A stretch of DNA of 33,788 bases from Hyphomonadaceae bacterium (GTDB lineage: Bacteria > Pseudomonadota > Alphaproteobacteria > Caulobacterales > Hyphomonadaceae): contig JALHLR010000036.1 in the NCBI GenBank assembly GCA_022844475.1, positions 1 to 33,788 of the forward strand, written 5' to 3'. This document shows, piece after piece, positions 23,936-31,318 of the stretch. Below the pieces are notes generated by a model. That model was not told the DNA's origin. It did no database searches and was given only the letters and a program-made list of their open reading frames with translations. The translations under genes were made by a program, and so were the position numbers. Each line of letters begins with the position of its first letter. The stretch's first letter is position 1.

Positions 23936-25438
23936 ATGCCAGACGTCTTTGTTTCTTATAACCGGGAAGACCTTCCCATTGCGCAGCGTATTGTGGACGG
24001 TCTCGTCCACGAGGGCATAAATGTCTGGCTGGATATGGAGCTCAAGGCCGGCGAGAATTACGACGAGATCACCGAGGAGAGGCTGCGCGGCGCAAAGGCC
24101 GTCGTCGTGCTGTGGTCAAGTCGTTCGGTGAAGTCGCGCTGGGTTCGCGCAGAGGCGACTATCGGACAGCGCAAGAGCACGCTGGTTCCGGCGATGATCG
24201 AGGAATGCGACCGGCCAGTGATGTTCGAGCTGGTTCAGACGACTGACCTTTCCAAATGGGTTGGCGACCGCGCGGACCCGAACTGGCGCAAGCTGGTGGA
24301 AGTCATACGTGGTCGCATCGCGGCGGCCCCGCCGGGACCGCTTTTCGCGGAAGGCGGCGTGAAGAAGCCAACCGGAAAGCGCGGCAAGCCCAAGGCGGCA
24401 CCCAAGCAGGTTGCAATCCGTAAAGAACATATCGCGAAGAAGAAAGGCTTGGGCGCCGGCGCCGTACTGGCTTCACTGGTGGCCATGCTCGCTGTTCTGG
24501 GGGCAGGAATTTATGTCTGGCGTCCGCAGCAGGTGAACGACCTCCTGGCTTCGCTGTCGACGACGACTTCGTCGACAGCGACAGATGCGGCCTCTCTGCG
24601 CTCAGCTGAAGGAGAAACACCTGCGTTGAAGGCCGCCTCATCTCCCGAAGCGCTGGCTAAGGCGGCGCCGGTTGAGCTGGCAGTGACGCCCGCGCCTGTT
24701 GCGCCCGTGGTTGATAGCGCGGTCGAGGCAGAGCCCGCGAACACTTTCCGTGAATGCGACAGCTGCCCGCTGATGCTGAATGTGCAGGGCGGCACTTTCC
24801 TGATGGGCGCGCCGGATGACGAGCTTGGTCGCAAGTCCTGGGAAGGTCCGCAGCGCAAGGTGGCGATGGCCCCGTTCGCAATTGGCGTCGCCGAAGTGAC
24901 TTATGGCGAATGGGATGCGTGCGTCGCGGACGGCGCATGCGGCAAATACACGCCGAAAGACGCAGGCGCGCGCGGTACGCTGCCGGTGACGCAGGTGTCA
25001 TGGAAAGACGCCACGGCTTACACTGCATGGCTGACGAAGAAGACGGGCCGCGTGTATCGCCTGCCGACGGAAGCAGAATGGGAGTATGCGGGCCGCGGCG
25101 GTACGACGACGCCGTTCTGGTGGGGCGCAATGAACGACACGACAAAGTCCGGCACGGGCACGGGGACGCAGGCTGTCGATACGCTGGCGGCAAACCCGGT
25201 AGGCTTGCTGGGCGTGACCGGAAATGTGCGAGAGTGGACGCAGGATTGCTACGTCAACACCTTTGCGAATGCGCCGCTGGATGGTCGCGCGGTGGAAGTG
25301 GCGAAGTGTACGCAGCGTGTGGTGCGCGGCGGCTCGTTCAACGATGGCGTCGAATCTCTGCGGATTGCGGCGCGAGCACGCAATGCGCCGGACTTCCGCG
25401 ACAGGCTGACGGGATTCCGAGTCGCTGCAGCTCCCTGA
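23936..25438 (+). CDS. TIR-transmembrane-FGE-like receptor protein
   Basis: ATG 23936 opens directly on a TIR domain (MPDVFVSYNREDLPIAQRIV) and gives 500 residues. Residues 1-125 are TIR, with the BB-loop-like region LKAGENYDE and E73 in SRWVRAE at the position of the NADase glutamate of catalytic TIRs. A very basic linker (143-170) precedes one membrane helix (171-195), then a low-complexity Ala/Ser/Thr/Pro linker (about 200-270), then an FGE-sulfatase/SUMF1 fold (275-500: GGTFLMGAPDDE, YRLPTEAEWEYAGRGG, GLLGVTGNVREWTQD, RVVRGGSFND, LTGFRVA). Basic residues before the helix put TIR in the cytoplasm. The outer part has six Cys (274, 277, 329, 335, 438, 458), which suits disulfides. The catalytic cysteines of true FGE are absent, so a binding or sensing role is likelier than formylglycine making. 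No known partner adjoins. Confidence 0.9.
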   Translation: MPDVFVSYNREDLPIAQRIVDGLVHEGINVWLDMELKAGENYDEITEERLRGAKAVVVLWSSRSVKSRWVRAEATIGQRKSTLVPAMIEECDRPVMFELVQTTDLSKWVGDRADPNWRKLVEVIRGRIAAAPPGPLFAEGGVKKPTGKRGKPKAAPKQVAIRKEHIAKKKGLGAGAVLASLVAMLAVLGAGIYVWRPQQVNDLLASLSTTTSSTATDAASLRSAEGETPALKAASSPEALAKAAPVELAVTPAPVAPVVDSAVEAEPANTFRECDSCPLMLNVQGGTFLMGAPDDELGRKSWEGPQRKVAMAPFAIGVAEVTYGEWDACVADGACGKYTPKDAGARGTLPVTQVSWKDATAYTAWLTKKTGRVYRLPTEAEWEYAGRGGTTTPFWWGAMNDTTKSGTGTGTQAVDTLAANPVGLLGVTGNVREWTQDCYVNTFANAPLDGRAVEVAKCTQRVVRGGSFNDGVESLRIAARARNAPDFRDRLTGFRVAAAP

Positions 25439-25513
25439 CAAACGCCTTGACCTCGCCGCAATCTTCGATCAGAAACCCGCGCCTCGGACCAACCTCTGCT
25501 TCGTGAGAGAGCC

Positions 25514-25591
25514 ATGAAACGGCGCTACGAAAATCAGATCGCGATGACTGACCAGCTGGCGCTGGTCGATCGCATCTGCATGGAGGGATAG
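25514..25591 (+). CDS. Possible 25-residue short ORF before the rtcB-proximal terminator
   Basis: ATG 25514, with GAGAGA about 4 nt upstream, encodes 25 residues (MKRRYENQIAMTDQLALVDR then ICMEG) ending at TAG 25589. It lies between the TIR-FGE gene and a strong terminator at 25622, so it may be a real peptide, a leader peptide, or part of a small RNA. No family is recognised and chance is possible at this length. Confidence 0.3.
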   Translation: MKRRYENQIAMTDQLALVDRICMEG

Positions 25592-25621
25592 GAGCCGAGC
25601 CGGCCTTGCCGGATCACACCG

Positions 25622-25654
25622 AACCCTCCGCGCTTCTTGCCGGAGGGTTTTTTG
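25622..25654 (+). terminator. Strong rho-independent terminator before rtcB
   Basis: A perfect 9-bp stem AACCCTCCG/CGGAGGGTT (25622-25630, 25641-25649) with a 10-nt loop runs into a stretch of T. It ends transcription from the TIR-FGE side, or a short transcript starting near 25445-25510, 64 bp before the rtcB start. Confidence 0.9.
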
Positions 25655-25717
25655 TTGTCCGCCCGGATGACAACCCGCCGGAGAGCGCGGAGGGTCTGCG
25701 AACAAGGAAACGCAGAC

Positions 25718-26929
25718 ATGAGCACGTTTGAAGTGTTCGAAACGGCGGCCGGTGGCCGCATCAAGGCCTGGGTGAAAGGCGTGCCCGTCGAGGACGCCGC
25801 CCGGGAACAGCTGGAAAACGTGGCGGGATTGCCGTTCGTGCATTCCCACCTCGCCGTCATGCCCGATGTCCACTTCGGACGCGGCGCGACCGTTGGCTCG
25901 GTTATCCCGACCAAAGGCGCGATCATCCCTGCCGCCGTCGGCGTCGACATCGGTTGCGGGATGATGGCGGTGGAGACCACGCTGCGTGCAGAGCACCTGC
26001 CGGACTCGCTGGCGAAATTGCGCTCGGAAATCGAGCGCAAGGCGCCGGCGGGGTTCGGCCGCAACGGGGAATGGGGCATGATCCCGGACTCCGTCGTGTC
26101 GCGCCTGCGCAATTCCGACCTGAACGAGCGGCTTGATCGCATCCGCGACAAGCACCGCAAGATTCCGAACCACAAGGTGGGCTCGCAGCTCGGCACGTTG
26201 GGCTCGGGCAACCACTTCATCGAGGTCTGCATCGATGAGCGTGGCTTTGTGTGGGTGATGCTGCACTCGGGATCGCGCGGCACGGGCAACCAGATCGGGC
26301 AGTACTTCATCGAGCAGGCGCGCCGCATGCTCGAGACGCGTATGCTTGGCTATCGTGTGCCGGATCAGGATCTCGCCTTCTTCGTCGAGGGAGAGACGAT
26401 GTTCGACGACTACATCGAGGCGGTTGACTGGGCGCAAGACTACGCGCGCGCCAACCGCGAAGCGATGATGGAGCGGACGCTGCAGGCGATGCGCGAGCAT
26501 CTGCCGAAGTTCAAACTCGGCAAGCACGCGGTGAACTGCCACCACAACTATGTGGAGAAGGAACACCACTTCGGCGCCGACGTGTGGGTGACCCGCAAGG
26601 GCGCCGTGCGCGCAGGCGATGGAGAGCTTGGCATCATCCCCGGCTCGATGGGCGCGAAATCGTTCATCGTGCGCGGCAAAGGCAACCCGGACTCGTTCTG
26701 CTCGTGCTCGCACGGCGCAGGCCGGGCGATGTCGCGCACCAAGGCGAAGGAGACGTTCACGCTGAAGGATCACCGCGAGGCGACCGACGGTGTGGAGTGC
26801 CGCAAGGACCAGGGCGTGATCGACGAAACGCCGATGGCCTACAAGGACATCGACGCCGTCATCGCCGCGCAGTCCGACCTGATCGAGGTGGCTCACACCT
26901 TGAAGCAGGTGGTGTGCGTGAAGGGTTGA
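25718..26929 (+). CDS. rtcB: RNA-splicing ligase RtcB
   Basis: The 403-residue protein is a full RtcB. Metal and active-site landmarks are D50 and H52 (PDVHFGRG), D77 and C80 (GVDIGCGM), H166 (GSGNHFIEV), H183 (MLHSGSRGTG) and the guanylylated His332 in CSCSHGAGRAMSR. RtcB joins RNA 2',3'-cyclic phosphate or 3'-phosphate ends to 5'-OH ends using GTP and manganese, in tRNA and rRNA repair. ATG 25718 has AAGGAA 8 nt upstream; the frame is open earlier but crosses the terminator. No rtcA or rtcR is in view. The stop is followed by an 8-bp hairpin (26938-26965). Confidence 0.96.
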   Translation: MSTFEVFETAAGGRIKAWVKGVPVEDAAREQLENVAGLPFVHSHLAVMPDVHFGRGATVGSVIPTKGAIIPAAVGVDIGCGMMAVETTLRAEHLPDSLAKLRSEIERKAPAGFGRNGEWGMIPDSVVSRLRNSDLNERLDRIRDKHRKIPNHKVGSQLGTLGSGNHFIEVCIDERGFVWVMLHSGSRGTGNQIGQYFIEQARRMLETRMLGYRVPDQDLAFFVEGETMFDDYIEAVDWAQDYARANREAMMERTLQAMREHLPKFKLGKHAVNCHHNYVEKEHHFGADVWVTRKGAVRAGDGELGIIPGSMGAKSFIVRGKGNPDSFCSCSHGAGRAMSRTKAKETFTLKDHREATDGVECRKDQGVIDETPMAYKDIDAVIAAQSDLIEVAHTLKQVVCVKG

Positions 26930-26937
26930 GGCGAGAC

Positions 26938-26965
26938 GCCGCGCGGCAAACAGCTGTCGCGCGGC
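26938..26965 (+). terminator. Hairpin between convergent rtcB and a secreted-protein gene
   Basis: An 8-bp stem GCCGCGCG/CGCGCGGC with a 12-nt loop lies between two converging genes. It has no T-run; it could serve both strands as a weak terminator. Confidence 0.4.
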
Positions 26966-26994
26966 GGAACCCAATCCGATAAGACGCGGGAAGC

Positions 26995-27486
26995 CTACTG
27001 GTTAGCCCACCGCGTGTTGGGGACGACCGCCACGACGAACACCTTCGATTTGAAGCGCCAGGCCTTCACGCCATAAGTGGAGCGCCCATCGTGGGCGACG
27101 TATTCCCCCTGGATGTTCACTTTCGGAAACTTCGCAATGAAATATGCAAGCGCCTGAGCTTCATCCGCAAACCTTATCTCGATCTCGGTCAGGCAATCGC
27201 AGGCGCGGCTGTTGAAGAAGTAAACAGTTTCGGTGAACGGGGCGCCGGCTACCCCGACGGCGAAGACGTTGGCGTCCCCGTTGGCTCGGTGGTTGAGCGC
27301 CCTTGCAGCGAGAAGTTCGACAAAGCCTTGTCTGGGAAACTCGAAACCAATCCCGTCGATCTCGGTCGGAAACAGCTCAGGGTAGGTATAGGTATGGCCC
27401 GGTGATTCAGGGGGCGTCTGCGCAGCCGCCAGCGGCGCTCCCAGCAGCACAGCCGCGCCCAGTAGTGTGGAAAGCATGCGGCTCAT
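26995..27486 (-). CDS. Small secreted protein of unknown function
   Basis: The 163-residue protein has a signal peptide (MSRMLSTLLGAAVLLGAPLA, cut near AAA-QT) and then about 140 residues with a TETVYFFNSRACDCLTEIEI region whose CxC pair may form a disulfide, plus ADEAQALAYFIAKFPKVN and a C-terminal strand FVVAVVPNTRWAN. I do not recognise a family. An alternative start at the fourth residue (27477) is equally good for the signal. It is divergent from sixA with a 210-bp gap (27487-27696) in which no gene is seen. Confidence 0.75.
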   Translation of the reverse strand: MSRMLSTLLGAAVLLGAPLAAAQTPPESPGHTYTYPELFPTEIDGIGFEFPRQGFVELLAARALNHRANGDANVFAVGVAGAPFTETVYFFNSRACDCLTEIEIRFADEAQALAYFIAKFPKVNIQGEYVAHDGRSTYGVKAWRFKSKVFVVAVVPNTRWANQ

Positions 27487-27696
27487 GACTTCGATTCGCC
27501 TCCCCGCTCAGAGTCCCTGCCCTCTCCTATACTGGCAGGCTATCGGAAAATCACGTCGACTGATCAGTCCACGGTCATGCGCGTTACTGGATCAATTCAG
27601 TTTGATGCCGCCATTCTGCGGTCGTGTTCGCGTGGTTCGGCCTTGGCAATGCTTGCCGAGTTGCGGCAGAGCTAGAGGCTTCGGATACGAGGATTC

Positions 27697-28185
27697 ATGC
27701 GCCAGCTCGTCCTGCTTCGCCACGCCAAGGCCACTCCCGGCTCCGACACGGGGGAGGACTTCGATCGCCCGCTGGCGCAGCGCGGACGCGACGATGCGCC
27801 AGTTGTTGGACGCGCCCTGGCCGAGGCCGGGGCGGCGCCGCATGTTGTGCTCGTGTCAGCGGCGCGGCGGACGCGGGAGACGTGGGAGCTCGTGGCTGCG
27901 TCATTCCAGATGGCGACGGTGCGGTTTGTTGACAAGCTCTACCTTGCGCCAGGCGACTTGATCCTGCGCGAAGCGGAGGAATCGGGCGTCGCGAATGTGA
28001 TGGTCATTGCTCACAACCCAGGCCTGCATGAACTGGCGAGCCGGCTGGCGCACCGGATGAACGCGATGGAGTCGCGGGTGCGGGCGAAGTTTCCGACTGC
28101 GGCGGCGGCTTTCTTCACGCGCAAGGACGATGACTCGTCGTGGAAACTGCGGGACTACATCACGCCGAAGGATGCGACGGACTGA
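27697..28185 (+). CDS. sixA: SixA-type histidine phosphatase
   Basis: The 162-residue protein is a small histidine phosphatase of the SixA branch. It has the phospho-accepting His9 in LLRHAKA, SAARRTRETW with the phosphate-binding Arg, and His106 in AHNPGLHEL. SixA in E. coli dephosphorylates phosphohistidine in the HPt domain of ArcB and related carriers, including PTSNtr proteins; the partner here is unknown. The start at ATG 27697 gives the usual family N-terminus. Its TGA lies within a 16-bp palindrome that also contains the stop of the converging antiporter gene, so the two coding regions abut with no space. Confidence 0.9.
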   Translation: MRQLVLLRHAKATPGSDTGEDFDRPLAQRGRDDAPVVGRALAEAGAAPHVVLVSAARRTRETWELVAASFQMATVRFVDKLYLAPGDLILREAEESGVANVMVIAHNPGLHELASRLAHRMNAMESRVRAKFPTAAAAFFTRKDDDSSWKLRDYITPKDATD

Positions 28186-28193
28186 TCAGTCCG
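28178..28193. repeat. Perfect 16-bp palindrome holding both stop codons
   Basis: CGGACTGATCAGTCCG is its own reverse complement. It encodes the last Asp codon and TGA of sixA on plus and of the antiporter on minus, so the two genes end back to back at 28185/28186. It may act as a short two-way hairpin; it lacks a T-run. Confidence 0.7.
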
Positions 28194-29187
28194 CAGTCTG
28201 GGCCGCAGGCTGGACGATGAGATCACCAAGCCCTTCGAGCGACCAGTTGGCCCAGAGACCGTAAAGATAGACTGCATAGCCGGTCAGCAGGATCACACCC
28301 GTCAGCACGCCGACGCGGCGGTGCATGAAGATGATGATCGTGATCAGCACCGCAGCCGCCAGCATGGCCCAGTGGCTGAATGCCGTGAACTCAGGGCTCA
28401 GCTGAGCGCGCGGCGCAAGGACGGCGACGACGCCACCAGCGCCGAGGATGTTGAAGATGTTGGAACCGAGGACATTGCCCATCGCGACGTCCGACTGCTT
28501 GCGGACGGCGGCTGCGATAGTCGCGCTGAGTTCCGGTAGCGACGATCCAACGGCCAGGATGGTAAGGCCGACGATGGTAGAGCTGGCGCCGAGTTCGTCG
28601 CCCAGCGAGATGCCGCCATCGACAAGCATCTGGGAGCCGAGCGGCATGCCGACAAGGCCGATGAGGATCAGCATCACCATGCGCCACGCAGGCGTCGCCA
28701 TGATAACGAGTTCTTCCTTGGTGTCTTCGCTCGTGTCTTTCCGCGCGATCGACCAGGCGATGATCACATAGGCGACGAGGATCGCGACGAAGGCCATGCC
28801 GACGATCTGCGTCAGGCCGAAATACATCGTCACGCCGATCCAGCCTGCCGTGCAAGCCAGCATGAAGAGCGCGGTGGCCCGCATGCGCGGGGCGTCTGTG
28901 GTTATCGGGAAGATGAGCGCCGGGAGTGCGAGAACCAGAAGGATGTTCGCGATGTTGGAGCCGATGATGTTTCCGTGCGCCAGGCCGGCGCTGTCGTTCA
29001 TGGCCGCCTGAGCCGAGATAAGGAATTCCGGCAGCGAGGTGCCGAAGCCCACGATGACAATTCCGACAAGAAGCGGAGACACGTTCGACTTGTAGGCAGC
29101 TGCGAGTGCGCCGCGGACCAGGCAGTCCGCAGAATAGATCAGGACGGCAAAGCCCATGATCAGAAAAACGATCGCGCCAGCCAGCAT
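28186..29187 (-). CDS. Calcium/sodium-type cation antiporter (CaCA family)
   Basis: The 333-residue inner-membrane protein has the two inverted alpha-repeats of the CaCA superfamily. The first is GFGTSLPEFLISAQAA with GNIIGSNIANIL, the second AVGSSLPELSATIAAA with GNVLGSNIFNIL; each holds the ion-binding Glu and the GSN motif. About ten membrane helices are expected. It resembles YrbG-type exchangers, which swap sodium or protons for calcium; the ion is not certain. GGGGGAG precedes the ATG. A 26-residue membrane protein gene lies 37 bp upstream on the same strand and is probably co-transcribed. Confidence 0.93.
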   Translation of the reverse strand: MLAGAIVFLIMGFAVLIYSADCLVRGALAAAYKSNVSPLLVGIVIVGFGTSLPEFLISAQAAMNDSAGLAHGNIIGSNIANILLVLALPALIFPITTDAPRMRATALFMLACTAGWIGVTMYFGLTQIVGMAFVAILVAYVIIAWSIARKDTSEDTKEELVIMATPAWRMVMLILIGLVGMPLGSQMLVDGGISLGDELGASSTIVGLTILAVGSSLPELSATIAAAVRKQSDVAMGNVLGSNIFNILGAGGVVAVLAPRAQLSPEFTAFSHWAMLAAAVLITIIIFMHRRVGVLTGVILLTGYAVYLYGLWANWSLEGLGDLIVQPAAQTAD

Positions 29188-29224
29188 GGCGGCTCCCCCG
29201 CTTCAGGTTTTCCCGCGGGACAAC

Positions 29225-29305
29225 CTAGTCGATGCGGCGGTATTCGATGAGATTGAGCAGCCCGAAAACTGCAACCACTGCAAGAATCGCCCAGACAGCC
29301 GCCAT
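29225..29305 (-). CDS. 26-residue single-span membrane protein next to the antiporter
   Basis: ATG 29305, preceded by AAAGG at about 9 nt, encodes 26 residues: MAAVWAILAVVAVFGLLNLI followed by EYRRID, then TAG. Residues 2-20 form a membrane helix and the charged EYRRID end should stay in the cytoplasm. It is too short for ordinary gene finding. It lies 37 bp ahead of the antiporter on the same strand. Small membrane proteins of this size, such as MgtS or KdpF, often stabilise or tune a transporter, so a regulatory subunit role is inferred. No family match is claimed. Confidence 0.6.
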   Translation of the reverse strand: MAAVWAILAVVAVFGLLNLIEYRRID

Positions 29306-29389
29306 GAGTTACGCCTTTCAGACTTGGGTGCGACAGGCCGTGTCCTGCCACCTGCTTTCGATATCCTCTTCTTATAGGGCTAAGTCCAC

Positions 29390-29851
29390 GTGAGAAAGCC
29401 TCGGCTTCGCGATCGCGTCTTTCAGGCCTGGTTCCGGTTCCGCCGATCGATGACGCTGGGGGTGCGGGGGATTGTGGTCGATGGCGAGGGGCGGGTGCTG
29501 CTGGTGCGACATACCTATACGCCGGGGTGGCATTTTCCGGGTGGAGGCGTGGAAAAGGGCGAAACGGCGGTGCTTTCGATGCAACGGGAGCTGAAGGAGG
29601 AAGCCGGGATCGAGGCGGCGACTAGCGCCATGCGGCTGCTGTCGGTGCACGCCAACCATGGCTTTTTCCCCAATGATCACGTGCTGGTTTACCGGATCGA
29701 CACATGGACGCAGGGCGAGGCGACCAGCCGGGGCGAGATCGCGGGGGTGCAGTTTGTCGATCCGCTGATACCGCCGGAGGGCGTCTCGCCGGCCACGCGG
29801 CGACGGCTTGACGAGATATTCGCCGGCGCGGACACGAGTGAACTCTGGTGA
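29390..29851 (+). CDS. NUDIX hydrolase
   Basis: The 153-residue protein starts at GTG 29390 and has a full Nudix box from Gly52 to Ile74 (GGVEKGET, SMQRELKEEAGI), fitting Gx5Ex7REUxEExGU. The preceding strand region is GIVVDGEGRVLLVRHTYTPG. Nudix enzymes cleave nucleoside diphosphates linked to another group, using magnesium or manganese held by the box glutamates; the substrate is not readable. It is divergent from the 26-residue protein and antiporter unit. An alternative start at Met21 (29450) would cut into the fold and is less likely. Confidence 0.88.
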   Translation: MRKPRLRDRVFQAWFRFRRSMTLGVRGIVVDGEGRVLLVRHTYTPGWHFPGGGVEKGETAVLSMQRELKEEAGIEAATSAMRLLSVHANHGFFPNDHVLVYRIDTWTQGEATSRGEIAGVQFVDPLIPPEGVSPATRRRLDEIFAGADTSELW

Positions 29852-29967
29852 TAGAGATTCGCCGGGGGTCGTTGACCGCGATTTGAGCGCGCCTCGGCCA
29901 TTGATTTGCGGTAATGTTTGGTCATCACTGCCGCCGGACTGCGGAGCCAGACTGCGGAGATATTGGG

Positions 29968-30546
29968 ATGCGGCTTGCCTTGATGATTGCCGGCGCGGCG
30001 ACGCTGGTGGCGAGCTGCGGGCCGGAGGAGGCTTTTGCGCCGAACGCCATCGGCGCCGTGTCGCTGGAAGGCGATGGTGCACTTATCACGGCGGCGCAGA
30101 AGATCAGCGACACGATCGGCGGCTGCGAGAAGCCGGCGGATGCGCTGCTGGAGTCCAAGGTAGTCGGACTCGAGAGCGGGTCAATCGTCATGCTTGGCTG
30201 CAGTCAGGGTGCATACGCGGTGACTCACCGCTTGTTCGCCGTGGCGGGCGAGACGCTGCAGCTGGTCACCCTGCCCGACTATGATGCGAGCGGATGGTTT
30301 GCGACCGACCAGGCCAGCATGGCCGAGATCGATGCGGGCACCGGCGTGCTGACCACGCTGCGCAAGAATGCGGGGCATGGCGGGTGCGGATCCGAGGGGC
30401 GCTACCAGTGGGACGGAGTGCACTTTGTTCTTCAGGAATTGCGCTGGCAGGATTGCACGTCCACGACGCCGCCGCCCTTCCCGATCGTCTGGCCGCTCCA
30501 GCAGAATGCAGTGGTCGACCCCGATGGCGCGACGCCCGCGCCGTAG
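29968..30546 (+). CDS. DUF1176-like lipoprotein
   Basis: ATG 29968, with GGAGA 8 nt upstream, gives 192 residues. The signal ends in a lipobox LVASC with the lipidated Cys17. The mature part carries paired cysteines (GGCEKPAD, VMLGCSQG, HGGCGSEG, QDCTST) and the segments GWFATDQASMAEID and CGSEGRYQWDGVHFVLQELR, which resemble DUF1176 proteins, an uncharacterised periplasmic family. An outer- or inner-membrane lipoprotein facing the periplasm is expected. It follows the NUDIX gene by 116 bp on the same strand and may be separately transcribed. Confidence 0.8.
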   Translation: MRLALMIAGAATLVASCGPEEAFAPNAIGAVSLEGDGALITAAQKISDTIGGCEKPADALLESKVVGLESGSIVMLGCSQGAYAVTHRLFAVAGETLQLVTLPDYDASGWFATDQASMAEIDAGTGVLTTLRKNAGHGGCGSEGRYQWDGVHFVLQELRWQDCTSTTPPPFPIVWPLQQNAVVDPDGATPAP

Positions 30547-30728
30547 GCGCGACAAGTCGACAAGCAATCCGAGCATGCAGCAACACCTGCGAACTCATGC
30601 GTCGCTGCGCCTGGCGCGTCTCGCGCATGGGCCGCGCGCAGAGGATTCGCCTCGACGCGGTTGCGGATGCGGCGGAGGCCGCGCTTGCCTGCAGGTCAAC
30701 CATAGACAGGCGATAGGCCTCGAAGCGG

Positions 30729-30983
30729 TTAGCGACTTGTGACGAGTGGATCAGGCTGGTCGATACTGATGACGCGCGGATCCCTGCCGAGGGTGCGGCA
30801 GGCCGTGCGATGCAGCGCAAAGCGGAGTTGCGCTTCGGCGATCGGCAGCAGGTGCATGATGAAGTCGTGGATGCGCAGGCTGATCCTGCGTCCGAGCGGG
30901 GCGCGGCGACCGCTGCTGGTCACCATGATCATCAACGGCCAAAAGCTCCACGCGATGCACCCCAGTGCCGGCAGGTGGCGCAT
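30729..30983 (-). CDS. Hypothetical 84-residue protein
   Basis: ATG 30983 to TAA 30729 encodes 84 residues (MRHLPALGCIAWSFWPLMIM, later LRIHDFIMHLLPIAEAQLRF). Third codon positions are mostly G or C, as in true genes here, and the N-terminus could be a short membrane helix. The Shine-Dalgarno is poor: GGGGG is about 14 nt away. No family is recognised. An overlapping plus-strand frame exists, so chance cannot be excluded. Confidence 0.35.
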   Translation of the reverse strand: MRHLPALGCIAWSFWPLMIMVTSSGRRAPLGRRISLRIHDFIMHLLPIAEAQLRFALHRTACRTLGRDPRVISIDQPDPLVTSR

Positions 30984-31121
30984 GCGCCAGTGTTACCCCC
31001 AAGTCTTTGGCGGACGTGTTTGATTGGGTTGGCGTTCGGCGCGGAGCATCCCCAATCTCGAACACCGGTTTTTCTCCAAACTCGACGCCGTTGTCGTGGC
31101 GCGGCCCGCCTGCTTCGCAAG

Positions 31122-31206
31122 TCCCCTCCACCCCGTAGGGGCACCTCCCCCGCCGCTTCGCGCTGAGGGAGGACGCCTCCTGAGCCAGTGAGGGAGTCCT
31201 GGCTCG
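31122..31206. repeat. Palindromic, hairpin-rich intergenic element
   Basis: The segment carries CCCC-GTA-GGGG (31131-31141), CCTCCC/GGGAGG (31144-31149 and 31167-31172), and a perfect GAGCCAG/CTGGCTC pair (31182-31188, 31199-31205). Such GC-rich palindromic runs recur between genes in many alphaproteobacteria. Only one copy is present in this window, so its repeat status is inferred. Confidence 0.4.
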
Positions 31207-31251
31207 CCGAAGTTAAAGGGGGCAGCACGGCGCGCCGATGGCTGGACCAGC

Positions 31252-31298
31252 AAAAAGCAGAACGCCCGGCTGTTACCAGCCGGGCGTTCCAGATTTTT
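31252..31298 (-). terminator. Bidirectional terminator behind the HU gene
   Basis: A perfect 12-bp stem AACGCCCGGCTG/CAGCCGGGCGTT (31261-31272, 31277-31288) with a 4-nt loop is followed by CTGCTTTTTG on minus and by CCAGATTTTT on plus. It closes the HU gene and can also stop plus-strand transcripts. Confidence 0.85.
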
Positions 31299-31318
31299 GG
31301 ATCAGTGAACCGAAGTCG

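Larger units (their letters stand above)
30547..31251. other. Gene-poor 0.7-kb stretch with one possible ORF and repeat-like DNA
   Basis: This stretch separates the lipoprotein gene from the HU gene. It holds one possible 84-residue minus-strand ORF (30729-30983) and a hairpin-rich segment (31122-31206). In 30547-30728 a minus-strand frame reads partly like protein (VANRFEAYRLSMVDLQA) but has no supported start or family. Nothing else was identified. Confidence 0.5.

Noticed and set aside
24758-25438. True formylglycine-generating enzyme activity for the TIR fusion protein
   Set aside because: The fold is FGE-like, but the two catalytic cysteines near the C-terminus are missing.
25469-26974. 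Long open frame of about 500 codons antisense to rtcB
   Set aside because: Arg/His-rich composition typical of the shadow of a GC-rich gene; RtcB motifs on plus are complete.
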